NCBI GenBank assembly: GCA_016165875.1
Contig: JABBOT010000014.1
Coordinates: 1,490,341-1,554,340 of the forward strand
Direction: 5' to 3'
Length of the DNA: 64,000 nucleotides
Origin: Acanthopleura granulata
Lineage: Eukaryota > Mollusca > Polyplacophora > Chitonida > Chitonidae
Shown here: one piece after another, positions 1 to 13,000 of the stretch
How the letters are laid out: every line of letters starts with the position of its first letter
How positions within the stretch are numbered: position 1 is the stretch's first letter
Notes under the pieces: generated by a model
Told to the model about the DNA's origin: nothing
The model's input: only the letters and a program-made list of their open reading frames with translations
The model's database searches: none
Position numbers and translations under genes: made by a program

Positions 1-2485
1 GACTGTTCTGCTTCGATCAGAGTCCGTGATGTGTTCTGTTGTGGGATTTTGAAAACGATTAGACCCTAAACATAGGGTAGCTGAGCAGCGAGAATTCTGG
101 AAAAACTGTTACCCTCCACATTGCCATTACCCTGCCAAAAATCCCACCTATGTCTGTACCAAGAAGAATATATATTTTCTAAACCGCTCTTTAACATCTC
201 CCTTTCCCATACCTACGTTTCCATATAAAGCAACCATGACATTACCTGGGTTACAGCAAAGCTTATTGCCCGCTACCTCCAACCCGCTCCATGTACACTT
301 TAACAACGCTGTACTTCTACATAGGTTACCTGCGTGATGCACCTACAAATTCCGTGTTATTTTAGTCAGGACATTTATTACTGAACAGCCACGTACTTCA
401 TGTGTTGTGTTTCCAGGTCTGGAGTGTTACGTCCCCGTGAGTGGCGCGTGCTGCCCCCCACATCGCTGTTACGATGCTGCCTGGGTGGAGCAACAGCGCA
501 AATACTGGGCCAACTGTCACCCGCCCACCTGCTTCTTTCCGCCGTAACAAGAACGGCCCGGGCGAATGCAACCAAATCGCAGAGAACGTCTGAATGTAAC
601 GTTGCAAAAGTTGTAAAGCTCTCTAATTGAATAAACAGGCTGTTGAGATCGATGGCTTCAGTTTTTCATGTCTACCAAGAGACTTTTTTTTACAGCTTTA
701 CACTATAAAATGAATCAACTAAATTTAAGATAATAATATGTTTTCTGAGTGTATGATGTTATTGCAAGATAAAATTTCTTTATGTGCAACACAATACCTG
801 GTTAAACAATGAGAATAATTTTCTTGCAATAACAGAACAATTCTGTCATATATAACTTATTCAAAGTTTTGTAGGAATAACCTAACTTATTTCGCTACCA
901 CTCAGAGAACATTGTAATATGCCAAGCTAGCACATTAGTTTTTAGAGTGCCATGGTCGAAGTGTCAGGCCTGGGTTTTCGAGCAGTATTGAACTTTTTTA
1001 TTTCATTGTTGTTTGTTTCATTGTTGGGCCATACGCAAGAACATTCCTATATGTGACGCAGAGGCATGCTCACCAAATATTTGTTGAAGACAAGTAATGT
1101 TCAACGAACGTTAAAATGCGACAAGAGCGGCGTGGACGGCGTTTCATCACCAAGGTCCGCACAAGCGGTGAGAGCGTGGAAACATTAACACGGAGTAAGT
1201 GTGACGTCACGTGCCAGAAACACGTCACCTCGCGTGCAAATACCGTGTTCATGGCAACGTTGAGTAATTTTACTGGATAAAGTGTCCTGTAAAGTGTCCG
1301 GCACATGGTCATGTGTCAGGGCAGTGTTAGAGCAGCACGCCTGATACATGACATGTGCGCATGAATTGCTGACTGTGTGCAATTCCACCTTAAGCTACGT
1401 TGACACTAGGCATGGAAAACGGTCCGGAGGCCGTAACGAATTCCGTACCAGTTTTGTGGCAAATTGATATAGTAGTAAATGGTAGAACCGTTCACAAACA
1501 CCGCAGCCGAATTCGTGTTAAATCATGGATTCGAACAGATAGCTTGAGGACCCATTTTGTCAGGTCCTGGTAGAAAACTCGTGACGGGTTTTCACTATTG
1601 ACCAATCAGCATCGTTCGACATTTAAACATGGCGAAAAGTACAGATCGCACTTACTTGCTGATTCATGAAGTGTGCTAATCCACGTCCACACGAATACAA
1701 TAGCAGCAACACACGGTGTCATTTCTTCGTTAATTTCTAATTTCATGTTAATTATAATGGTATTATTGGACGATCCATTGCTAAAGTAAATAACGACCAG
1801 TTTATTCACGAAAATAATGTTACTCCGGAACATGGAGCTTACATTCTGGAAAGATGAATCTGTGTGGTAACTGTGAAGGGTAAACCCTCCAGAATTTTCT
1901 TTACTAGCTGAATATAAGCGAGAAATTGGGAAAAACAGACTCGGGATGCTTTCTTTTTTAACGGAAAGAACCACCAGGAACGAGCACATGTGCGAGAGGC
2001 ACAGAATAAATCCGCGCATTTTGTACATCGTTAGGACTAATCTTACAGGCGACAATGACTGATAGGGAGAGGTAAAACTCTTCCACTGGGATGTACCGAG
2101 ATTTACGAGTCATATTTCTTTAAACTATTTGTCTAATCCGCCACCAACAAAGATTTGCTTGTGTATGATACGCTTTAACCCGGATACTAAACTGTGTCTT
2201 AAGAAATCTCTCCAGGCATCTTACATCACTTACAGACTCATCCATAAACAACCTGTTTTCCTTCACAACAACAAAAACTTCATCCAATCAATGCATTGCC
2301 AGTAAACAATGGGCGCTTCTTATCGGCTTAGTGACGTAACCTTGTAGACACATATAGGTCGACACCAACCGCGCACTCACCCACCTACTCCTCCATGTGA
2401 CCTGCATTGCATGGGTCTTTGACTATCACTGTAAACAACTCTCTGTTATTCACACATGCCGTTGTCTTTCGTATTTAATTAATCT
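1..2485. other. Left flank, no supported gene
   Basis: I see no exon structure or recognisable protein here. The longest open frame is on the minus strand at 1606-2055 (149 codons). It has no repeats, no signal peptide I trust and no family motif, and its composition looks like chance. Nothing here recurs elsewhere in the window. Confidence 0.5.
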
Positions 2486-2768
2486 GGGGAGTCTCCGTGG
2501 TTCGGTTGGTTAGCGCGCCAGCGGAGCGCAATGACCCAGAAGCCTCCCACTAATGCGGTTGCTGTGTGTTTAAGTGCAGCTCATGCTGGTTTCCTCTCCG
2601 GCCGTACGTGGGAAGGTCTCTCATCAACTTGCAGATGATCGTGGGCTTCCCCCGGGCTCTGCCAGGTTTCCTTCCACTATAGTGCTGGCAGCCGTCGTTT
2701 AAGTGAAATGTTCTTGAGCACGGCGTAAAACACCTATGAAATAAATAAATAAATCAATTAATTAATTG
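2486..2768 (+). mobile_element. tRNA-headed SINE, family 1, near full length
   Basis: A tRNA-like head (cggttggttagcgcgcca, with a pol III A-box-like segment) is followed by a conserved body: a tcatgctggtttcctctcc segment, then a cgtgggcttcccccgggctc segment, then cttgagcacggcgtaaaaca. It ends in an aaataaataaat tail running into taattaatt. The same consensus recurs in both orientations throughout the window. I place it in the tRNA-derived SINEs with a conserved 3' domain. Assignment to the molluscan V-SINE (RUDI) group is a guess. Confidence 0.8.
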
Positions 2769-3209
2769 GACTGCAATTCGACACCGAGACTCGTAGGTAG
2801 GTGCCTATAGGCTTTCAGTAACTACAAATGACTCCACGTCTAGAAGTGGTGACTTACATCCATGCAAGACTGAGGTCATCGCCGTTCGCAGGTCGTAATT
2901 CGGGTCGAATTATAACGTCTTATTATTATTTCCAACAGAAACAGGTATTTTCCGAGAGATATTAACTTGCATTGTAATACCAAATGTTGTCTTGTTACAG
3001 TACGACTTGCTGGCTCTTTGGACTACAGTATATTTTTCTGCAAATAAACAGCTGACTTCTAACTAACTTTACAACCACTTGCAAAGGGGCGTGAGCGAGG
3101 CACCATAAAGGTGCTATGTAACAGTAAACTTTTTCTCGCAGTCCGAGCCCTCTAAACGTACAAACACCAATCGAATACACACAGCATGATGTAAAGTCGC
3201 AGATATAAA

Positions 3210-3880
3210 ATCAGTGTACGTAATTAGTGTTTATTTCTTTTCTTTTTTTTCTTAAATTCTAATTCTAATAACTGCCCATATATGTATTCATGTGTTTAAA
3301 GTTTCAAGCCAAGATTTTTTCATTTGCAAACCAAGAACTAGATAGCTGGAACCAGCTGGATCCAGCATGTATTGAAAGGCCGTGATAGGAAATCCTGTGT
3401 GGGTTGTTCACTATACTCCACAGCTAGCTATTATTAACTTATTTGATTGGTGTTTTACGCCGCACTCAAGAATATTTAAATACACGACAGCGGCCAGCCA
3501 TATGGTGCTGGCTTTTAGTCCCGTACAGACCACAACACAACACCAACATCTACATAAACATCAAATTATGGCCAGGAGTCCTTGGGATGTATATATTTTC
3601 TATGTCTACTTGTTGCAGAGCAAGTTCATGTCGCCAAAGTTCTGCCGCCACTGGAACACCATGCAGAAGACACCAGACATGACACCCCACCCAGTCACAT
3701 TTTATTGACACCGGGCCGACCACTCATATTTCCTTGCTGTAGTTTCTCAGTACTGAGCGGGGCAGGTACATATAACATTTCTAAGGTCTTTGGTAAGACC
3801 CGACCGGGGTTTGGTCCCGGATCTCCCGACCTAGAGTCGGTGTCTGGTATTTTCCGCATAGCGTTCCAGCAAGGACGCTG
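3210..3880 (-). repeat. Left arm of a dispersed inverted duplication containing SINE family 2
   Basis: This segment recurs in reverse complement at 20986-21638. The shared part contains a SINE family 2 copy at about 3437-3837 in minus orientation, missing its 5' head. It also contains about 230 nt of non-SINE sequence next to the SINE tail (the ggatccagc and gtgggttgttcactatactcc region). Because non-SINE flank is shared, this is a duplicated segment and not two independent insertions. The two arms flank unit 1. Confidence 0.75.
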
Positions 3881-5206
3881 ACAACATTAATAACAATAAG
3901 CTGTGGTTTCTGTTGCACGTATATGGCCTTATTCCATCAAGTAATGTTACATTTATATTATACTAACACTAACGGAGTGGTGTAAACAACCTGGGGAATC
4001 TGTTCCCGCCAGAACCTAAATATATAATCTTAGTATTCCTTTAAATGTTGCAGCTTCAACTTGTACAGACTTGAAACTGCAAACCTGTTCCTGTTTTGTT
4101 TCATGTATATGCTTGGGGGAAAATAAATGAGGTGAAATGTCGGCTTTAGAACCAATCTGTTACATAAATAAGTGAGGTGAAATGTAGGCTTTAGAACTGA
4201 CCTGTCACATAAAGACGTCATTGTAATACGGTTGAACGAAAACAGCTAAAAGAAAACAAACTGTAAATTGTTTTGAAAATGTCATTGATGTTTATGTGTG
4301 AATTATAAACATAGGCATTATTTTGCTAAATTTCTTCGTTGCTTGGATCCGTCAGCTTAAGAGCCAGGGAGCCAAAGCTACAGCGCTACCTGCGACCCCC
4401 ACGATCTGTCGCCATCTTCTGATAATGATCAATCGTCGCCGCTTCACCGGGAAATATCGCTGGCGAAATTCATACGGAGCTCGTACAACAAAGCCCCATC
4501 GATTAAAATTAGTAAGAACTTGTGTAGGATAACGAACGATAGGATGCGATGACAAGTAGTTTTATGCATGCACAAATTTCACATGCCTCCACTTCTACCG
4601 CATCGCATTCGCTATCGGAAGATCAGCTTTAAATTAAGAGATTAAAGAGTGGTAAAACATCACATAATGAAGTCCTATTGGCGCAGTTCTGCCTGGACTG
4701 TACATCAAAGTCTTCATTTTGTACCCTAGGCTTTCGTAGTATATCGCACCGTACCTCTGGCAATCGCACATTGGGAGGCACAGTTGTCGTGCGATACAGC
4801 CTTTACTTACACAGAATGGGGCAATGACAACTGTTAATCGAACGTTTCGTTAGACGACGCCAAAACACTACCTAAAACATCGAACAGAATGGCACAATAT
4901 CGTAGTGTGTGATGAGATTTTTCCATTGATCTTATTGGACAGGTTCTGGGTAAAAAGACTATACTGCACAAAAATGCTGCCTGGTCTGGAAAAGTCGCAT
5001 ATAATGGGAGGCCGCCTTTACGACGATTACACCTAATCTGTCGGTCAGAGCAATGTTTGAAATTCAAGTTTACCATAACATATATAGCCGCTTGGTCCTG
5101 CCTATCTATTTACAGCGAATCAAAATGGTAAAAATTGTTGTGTGCGAGTGGTGCACATTACTGCGACAAAAATGCACATCCAGTTTTTATGTACCAGTAG
5201 TGCACA
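3881..5206. other. Unique spacer
   Basis: There is no supported gene. It holds a two-copy 45-nt tandem duplication at about 4123-4212. Open frames around 4323-4555 and 4834-5076 overlap on opposite strands, lack any family signature and are probably chance. Confidence 0.4.
4123..4212. repeat. 45-nt tandem duplication
   Basis: Two adjacent copies share gaggtgaaatgt, then ggctttagaac, then tgt and acataaa, with a few substitutions between copies. Confidence 0.7.
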
Positions 5207-5260
5207 ATTTGTGTGATACATCCACGATGAAGTCTGTATCAGTGATACACAAATTGTGTA
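5207..5260. repeat. Short inverted repeat at the unit 1 boundary
   Basis: The left arm tgcacaatttgtgtgatac and right arm gatacacaaattgtgta are near-perfect reverse complements separated by about 25 nt. Similarity between units 1 and 2 begins immediately to the right (cgcgttgtggatgtgcaaa). The hairpin may mark the original breakpoint. Confidence 0.6.
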
Positions 5261-5704
5261 CCATTGATACACACGCGTTGTGGATGTGCAAACTTGTACA
5301 CAGTGGCTTTACAGAGTAACGGACTAGCTGTCTAACTGGGCTAAGGAGCTTGGGCTACAATATTGGTGCAAGGATTGTGTGGTTGTAACGGTGTAATCGA
5401 TCAGTAAATGAAGCAATCCGTCAGTCAGTCAGTCGGTCTTTTCAGTTAGGCAGTCCGCCCCTCTGTCAATCTGTCTCTCGGTAAATGGAAATGTGCACAA
5501 ATCTTCCGTTTCACGCCATTAATGAATATGAACTACTTTCAGACATAACTGTGCAATCCATTTGAGATAAGGTGTGCGGCATTTTACCCTGTAACCCGCG
5601 CTCTCTCCCAAAAAAAGAAATCAGTCACGAAATTGTGCCCCACCAAAACTTTGATAGCCATTGTTATTTTATTTGTGGTGACAGTGTTGTTAATTACGGG
5701 CTAG

Positions 5705-5935
5705 GTGCATGTTTTGGCAAAGGTTTTTGGGTATAACATAGCGAATTACGTCATCAGATTGTCTCCGAGACAATTGGATGCCGTGCAGCCATCCAAAGCA
5801 AGGATGATTCACCATGTCATCGAACATCCTATTTTGATTTCACGCATGACTTATTTTTCAGATATCGCCACCTTGTACGAAATGGAAAATGTCAAAAGTA
5901 AGTACGTCGTTAATGTCATAGATACAGGATTTTGA
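5705..5935 (+). other. Small open frame conserved in units 1 and 2
   Basis: A 76-codon open frame recurs at 22083-22304 and, without its 5' part, at about 44046-44254. It has no signal peptide, cysteine pattern or known motif. Because whole units were copied recently, conservation of an open frame is weak evidence, and I do not call it a gene. Confidence 0.15.
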
Positions 5936-6396
5936 GGTCCTTTCCTGACTAAAAGGGAGAGAAAAAGAAAAAAGACATACAATGCGCATTTCGATACCTC
6001 CACGCACGACACTCTGTAAAGTATTTAAATAAACGAGCATTGCTTGTTAATGTGTAAAGACTGAAGGCGATCAGTCAAAGCTTGATGAGATCTGAAGACA
6101 GAGGGACAAATCACACAGACTTTTCTCTGAACAGAGGTAGGTTTTGACTTTGGATTCTACTGTTCTACATTCTCACTCTTTACACTACGTCATTATTTTC
6201 TTTAAATATCAAAGGTAAATTTAACATTTAAAAGATAGTTTTATTTATAATAATGGCTAAACATGTCGCATTATTTTACATGGAGGTCATAAATTTACGA
6301 CGGTTTATGTTATGTCGTAATGTAGAACTTTTACTCTGAAAAATATGTAGATAAAGGTGAAGGAAGCTACATGGATGAAAGCCAGGAATCCTGTCA

Positions 6397-6827
6397 CACC
6401 GTGTTGTGTAATAATGCACGACTAATGTAACACCCACCGTGTAATGTAATAATATTTTCCGTGTTATGTAATATCGCCTATCGATTAAGGTACAGTCAGG
6501 CAGACATATAAATGGCGGAGGTAATTGTAACCAAGAGATTGTCAGGGATAATGCTACATTTATGTTGATAACAACTACTTTTGATGAGCACAACCGTACG
6601 ATTTAATGTGCAAGAGCAATTTTCCTAAGGTCTGGGGATTCCATTGTCCACTGACGCGTATTCTGTTCTAAAGAGCTATCAGATACACACAGATTCCCTT
6701 AAGCACTTGAATAAGCACAGAATAACGTTAACGTTATTACATTTCACCGAAAATTTTATTACAAAACCAGGGGACCGGTTTTATTACATAACACGGCAAG
6801 TTTTATTACATTGCGCGGTGATGTTAC
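6397..6827. mobile_element. Foldback (inverted-repeat) element, unit 1 copy
   Basis: The left arm at about 6397-6478 is built of short subrepeats of the type ccgtgtaatgtaataa and ccgtgttatgtaat. The right arm at about 6735-6827 carries their reverse complements (ttattacataacacggcaag, ttattacattgcgcggtg). No protein is encoded between the arms. Subrepeated arms suggest a foldback-type or MITE element. A perfect 18-bp palindrome (aataacgttaacgttatt) lies at 6721-6738. Confidence 0.55.
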
Positions 6828-6847
6828 AAAGAGATGAGTGGTTTTGA

Positions 6848-8312
6848 AATTAAATGTCTGCTATGAAATTTCTGCCGTGCATAGAAGAAAAAAAACACCG
6901 CGCGTTTGCGAGAGTCCCGTCGTATTATTCCCAAACCAGCCTTAAGGCAAAAATCATGGTGTTAATTAAATTATTAATTAACTTAATTGTACTTTATCCA
7001 TTCACACAGCTGAAATTGTTTGATTGATTGATGGATTGTTGCCGAAGGCCAAACTCAAGAAATTTTCACTTATGTTATGGCGACTTCTGGATTTCCTTGA
7101 GTAAAACAAGGACATTTGGCAAGTTACAAACAAACATTTTCATATGAGATAGACGAACATATATGTACGCCATATTGACGGGAGACCAGTAATCTTCAAC
7201 GAACGTTAGAGATCACAAACGGCCTCATGAGTGTCGTCCACCGCCCGTTGTTAAGAAGACATCGCCATCAGTAAGGATGGAGGCAGCAACAAATTTCCTG
7301 GTCAAGGCGACAGTAATGACCTATCTAGCCCAACTTTTGTGGCTCACTGACATAAAAGGTTCTCTTCACCGCTGCTCATCGGCGCTAGGTCCGTGAGGTT
7401 GTAGGCTGGATCCCAGCTCTTGCTGTTTCCGCTTCGACTTTAAATCAGGCTGTTTTGTCTGTAATCAGACAAAGGGCGGTAAAATAAATAAACACGTGAA
7501 TAACTAAATAGATAGGTAGACAAATAAATGAATACATAATGGTCAAGCATGTTATTTCTTCAGAGATAGAGAATCTGTAAAATTGCTCTTATACATATAT
7601 GCAAGGAACACTTCCAGCCAACACTTCTGCAGACCCTTTAACAAGGATTTGTTTGTACCCATACGTGTTGAGAAGTGGTTAGATTCTGGTCCTGCACTTA
7701 GCGGTGACATGGACAAATGATACATACCTGTGTTATATATGTACCTCGACATTCCTGTTGTTGTTAGGCTGGGATAGACTGGTTCAACACGCCTCAGGAC
7801 ATTTGTGTGTATAAAGTCTCATTTTTTTTTTCAAGCTTTGAGACTTTATGCACTTGGCGCTCCAGGTCGATGTACACTGCATGATTTCTTGAATCGATTC
7901 GTCAAACTCGGTTAGTCTAACTAGAACAGGGCAAGCGTCAAATACCTTTTATCTTCGAAGCATTATAAAGCATATCCCGCCATGTACCTGAATACAGAAA
8001 GCTGGGTGAAGAATAGCCTACCACCGGCTTACAGGTCACGTGACCATTTGCCAGTTATGGCACTGCCGTCACTGCTCTGACGATCCACCGCCTGATCTTT
8101 CGCATTTGTTTTCATGTTATTGTTGGTTAAGTGGAGAAATTCTAGACAAACGGCGCCCACTACATTGCTATTCACAGCACTGCAATTTGTTTCCCTCATT
8201 CTGTTTTATGTTCATTCTCCATGCTGCATCCAGTCATATGACGTATTCACCACAATTAATCTTGCGATTAGCAATTAACAAACGATCGCTTGAAAGTTGA
8301 AGCTTGTCTCAC
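6848..8312. other. Noncoding part of unit 1
   Basis: This stretch is collinear with units 2 and 3 up to about 7969. About 450 nt (7970-8420) is present only in unit 1. Short open frames at 7552-7752 and 8040-8300 have no recognisable features. Confidence 0.4.
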
Positions 8313-8555
8313 ATGATAGCGATATGAAGTCCGCCTCACAAGATGGCGACGTGAATTCCGCCTGACACGATAGGTATGTGAAATCCACCTCACAGGACAG
8401 CGATGTGAAGTCCTCCTCACAAGATAACGGTGTACAGTCCAGCTTACATGATAGCTATATGACGTCCATCGGACACGATAGCTATTTAAAGTCCATCTTA
8501 CAGGACAGCGATGCCAAGTCTACCTAGCATGATGACAGTGTGAGGCCTACCTTAA
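8313..8555. repeat. 27-nt tandem repeat, nine degenerate copies
   Basis: The unit is like atgatagcgatatgaagtcc plus gcctcac, repeated nine times with substitutions. An extra related copy lies at about 8727-8770. Units 2 and 3 keep only the last five copies. Confidence 0.8.
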
Positions 8556-9266
8556 GCACGGGATAAAGATTTGAACCCACCTTTCACAATACCACATGAA
8601 GTCCGACTTAAAGGATGCAATACAGTATAGCATCAACAGTATATTATACTGCTATCCATTAACGCAGTATACGTGATCACACGTGAGTCTAGGTTAAGGG
8701 CAAATCTACATGCTCGGGTGTCCACCTCATACGATGGGGATGTGAAGTCTACCTCAATCGACAGCGATAGAGTAAATATCAGCAACCGATGTATACGGTT
8801 TTACATCAATGTAGTATACCTGTGAGTCTAAGTGCCATTCTACATGGGCAGGTGTGTCCCACTGTAGATTTATTTTGAAGCCATATAACGCTTTGCATCA
8901 AATGAAAACCCGAAATAAGAAAGAAAAAACTCATGCAATTGCAGATGGATACGTGCACACAGTCACGATGAGGACAAACGCGTTTGTATTGCACAGACAC
9001 AGACAATAGACAAGTAGTCCACTGTATGACACGGAGAAACTCAACATAAATCTAACCTGTCAGACCACTTTGTATTTACTTTTTTTCCCGTTCCTTCAAT
9101 TAGTGTTTTGTGTGATTTCCAACAGAATTTCGCCTTTTCGACATCGTATAGATCTTGTGATTGGAGAAGAGAATACTTGGCGACTGTGCCAAACCCCCTG
9201 TTAGAAACCTTTATAAGCGATATGACTTATACATTTATCTGTGCTTGAATTTGTCTTTTTTCTCAT

Positions 9267-9500
9267 GTATTTATTTATTTATTTGATCGGTGTTTTACCC
9301 TATACGCCGTAGATTTTACTTACACTATGGTAACCAGCATTTTAGTGGGAGGAAACCGGACGGAACATACGGCCATCCGCAGGTAGCTGGTGGACCTTCT
9401 CAGCTGCGACTGGAGCTGAAGCCAGCTTGAACTGGGCTTGGACTCACTCGCATTGGTCACAGACACCTGGATCATTTACACTGCACCAAAGCGCTATCTC
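9267..9500 (-). mobile_element. SINE family 1, reverse orientation
   Basis: The aaat-type tail appears in reverse as atttatttatttatttg. It is followed by the reverse complement of the body and part of the tRNA-like head (gcattggtcacagacacctgg). The same insertion is at 26754-26990 and 47098-47345, so it predates the triplication. Confidence 0.75.
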
Positions 9501-9949
9501 CCCCACTGTGTTTTTCGTATGGAAAAGGTCTTCAACCGAATTTTTTAACATTTATCTTTCTAATAATATATTTCAGGAATTTAGCGCAAATATACATATA
9601 AATGTTTCGAACTTCCATTATATCAACAGGACATCTCAAACACCTGCTATACTTAAAATGCTCTAAAATGTCAGTATTTACAAATTTATCTCTTCTTCTC
9701 AATTCACCGCTTTTCAGACAAATCAGTAGCAGGTCTACATGTATATATGCAACAATCTCGATCGATTGTATGAGTGATCGATTAATTGACTTTTGGTATT
9801 AATCAGTAAGTGACATGATACAGAAACAGCCGGCCTTAATAAAGATCTGGCCAGGGTAAAGCTATCCACAGGTTGGTTTGTCCAAAAACAGACCAATTGT
9901 TGAGTTAAAACGATTCAGACAGGGTAATCAGGTTATCTCATACAGTGAC

Positions 9950-10045
9950 AAATTGACACTATTAACGTAAAATAGCTGGTTTCTCACTTAGTCATTTTCT
10001 CGCTCTTTCAGTTGGATAAATACCAGCCAGTGGTGCTCCTAAACA
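9950..10045 (+). promoter_or_regulatory. Putative core promoter or 5' leader of gene 1
   Basis: The 100 nt before the start codon are conserved in all three units. A TCAGTT at 10008-10013, 36 nt upstream of the ATG, resembles an initiator element. It is equally a possible splice acceptor (ctctttcag) for an unseen 5' UTR exon. No clear TATA box lies at -30. Gene 3 keeps TCAGTT (47845-47850), while gene 2 has TCAGAT. Confidence 0.3.
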
Positions 10046-13000
10046 ATGAGTCCAATCGCTGTGACCTTTTTCGTCCTTTTCGGAGGTGAGTTGGTTTTAG
10101 CACAATAGCTAACTCTTCTTTGACTGGGTGTAGTTTAATCCACTGAGCCTGTGATGTCATACGTCGTAATACAAGATTTTTTCTTTATTTGTACTCAGTT
10201 GTCAATAAACTCTTGCCTTCTGTGGCTTCAACATGCAATGTGTATAATATTCAATTTTCTTATCAATATCAATAAATATAGACTGTTAAATCAACATATA
10301 CACATCACATATAACAGACTACTGCAGGGTGTCGTGTAGTTATTAAGCTATCGGTGACTATTGACTACCTGTATTGCTAAACAAATAATAAAAGAGAAAA
10401 ATGACGCGTCTTTCTTTTCTATTTTTCAGGTGTTTTGGCACAAGGTAAGCTATATGTAAACTGTAATCTCTGTTATGTCACTAAGCGTATTCCTAACTTT
10501 CATCTTTAATATGTCCGTATATTGATATATGTCTCACTTGACAACGTGTAGCAAGGGAACCAACGTCCTCATGGCTTAACAGTGCGCAAGGCCAAAAGGT
10601 CTGCCAGCAACGAAATTAATTATGGCCTTGAATACATGGCTGAAAATGACACAGGAAACACAACATGGTCCCAGTGATTCTAACGACCAATCGATTCTTC
10701 CATATTGTGGGCAGCCTATCACAGATAACGGCACTAAGATAGACTTATATTCATAAAATTTGGACAACATGGTTTTGAATTTATTTCTGGTTATGCTGCT
10801 CTATTTCATCTCAAGTTTTACACATTCTGCGCTAAAGAAGAATAGACCAAGAACCTGATCTTATTAAAGTTTAGAGACATTAATATGGCCTTGACGAACA
10901 GGTTAAGACCCTTGTGCAGTGCCTATTTTGCAGGACATAGGAAATCCAAGGCACACAACACAACCATTGAGACTGTGGTATCTGGGAAGCAAAAAACTGT
11001 ATATTTATAAATTTGCAATACAACGTTATGCACACGGGTGCATAACATTTTTCGAGGAAACAATACTAGAACAGCGCTTAAAGACCACTCAAAAGTAAGG
11101 TTATGGTGAGTGAAAAAACACGAAAAACCGTCCCTGAAAACACCAACGCACTCAATTTTTCAGATTGTTTCTCCAACCAAAATAAACGCAGTCAGATATT
11201 TTGGTTGCATGGTGAGTTTTATGGACCATATTGAAAAATACGCTGCACATACCGTAATGTTTCAAAATAAGTTGATAAGTTGTCCCGGCCTTGGACAAGG
11301 ACCGTGTGCAGGGCTCTCATTGTTTGTGCATGGGGCGCTGAAGTCAGTAGACCGCTGGTAAAGCCGTTTGCACAGTCTTACCTTCGTTAAGATTATATGC
11401 CGGTCTACCAGCAATATGTAGTCTACATTATATACTTGGAAAAGTTTGTCAGTAACTTGCCAAGGTTTGGTGATTTACGCGTCCGGTGTATTCAAGCCAT
11501 AAAACTGACTGGGGTCGAAGATGTGAAAAATTTTGGAATATGGTGGTAAAACACGAAAGCAAATCTGACTTTGTTCGGACATGCGCATGAGAACTCGGTG
11601 CTTCCTAATTACACTGTACAAGGTAATTAGCAGTCAGCTAGGTCATTACGCTCCTCTGAAGAGTGTGGTAAAGGTGAACGGCCCGGGTTGATACATTTTG
11701 CACGCAAAGTTGGCAAAGTGTATCCTACAGATATCTGAAATAGGAAACCAAAGTGATTTTCCCCCCAAACTAATAAACTGAGTTTCCTGAAACTTGGTAT
11801 TCTCAACACCCTTATCTGCCTTTGGTGTGCCTCTAGTGTATGACGTCACAGTGGCGATATGCATTTCTGTGCAACAATCAGCTGTGCCAATGACACACCG
11901 AATAACCATGGGATTCATTTTCAAGCCTTCCCATTCGACCTCTCAATGTGACGATGTTGGACAATTGCCATGCGACGCGACCAATAAGCCGAATAAGCAC
12001 TCAAAATTATGCTCTAGCCATTTTGCGGAGACCCGTTTAGGCCAGGCTTACAGACTAGTAAACAATGCGCCTAAAATCCGGAATTGCATATTTTACACAC
12101 TTGTGCCATTTATGGGCTGACAAGCAATTTACGATTTTTTTCACGGAAGTTTTGTTGTTAGATACATTTTTATTTATATCTAAGTTAAAAATGCTAATCA
12201 CATGCAGTTTCTTAGCTTGCATCGTTTTTAGTATATCACAGGTATATCATCCAGTTAAGTAAAGTCAAAAAGTAGAATCTAAACAGTTCACCTTTTTGTT
12301 ATCTGTGCCCCGGGTGCAGGGGATATAGTCAGAGAAAAATCATATAACCGACAAGGAATCGCCCCGCTTCTTCGGGTGAAAACGGATTCTCCTGACGTAG
12401 AGTTGCAATGTACTGAACTAAAGCTTACTGCTACAACTGTTTTCCCAGTATACCTTCTTAATTATTGCTGTCCATTTCAGAATGCCCGCCTGAGAAGCCC
12501 TTTACGGTGTGTCTTTATCACCCATGTATACCCAAAGCATGTGTCACAGGAATGGGATGTGTGTAAGTATGCGTATCAGTTTGGTTTGTCAGTGTTATAT
12601 CTGATTTCTGATTATATCTGATCTGTCGCCCTCTAGCGGGTTGGTGTGCACTATTTGATTTCAAATCTGTTGCAACCTGCGGATGGTCGTGGGTTTGCCC
12701 CGGGCTCTGCCCGGATTCCTCCCACCATAATGCTGACCACCGTCGTATAAGTGACATATTCTTGAGTACGGCTTTGAACACCAATCAAATAAATAAATAA
12801 AGTTCAGACCTGTTTTTTGAAAACGTGAGGTCATTGGTTCGAATCCCTCTCTGGCTGGAGGCACGGTTTTAGGTGACAAAACGTGTGAGCTACTGGCCAG
12901 GTGCTTAAACTAACCCCTATTGCATACATGAATTATTATCATCTGGCAAAGCGAAAAAGAAAAGAAAAAAGAAACTTTCACTTGTGATTTATGTAGAAGA

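Noticed and set aside
1606..2055. 149-codon minus-strand open frame as a gene
   Set aside because: No motif, splice sites or conservation elsewhere in the window; length alone is not enough in 64 kb of AT-rich DNA.
11821..11860. tgacgtca palindrome in intron 2 as a cAMP response element
   Set aside because: A single eight-base match in a long intron, conserved only because the units are duplicated, is not evidence of function.
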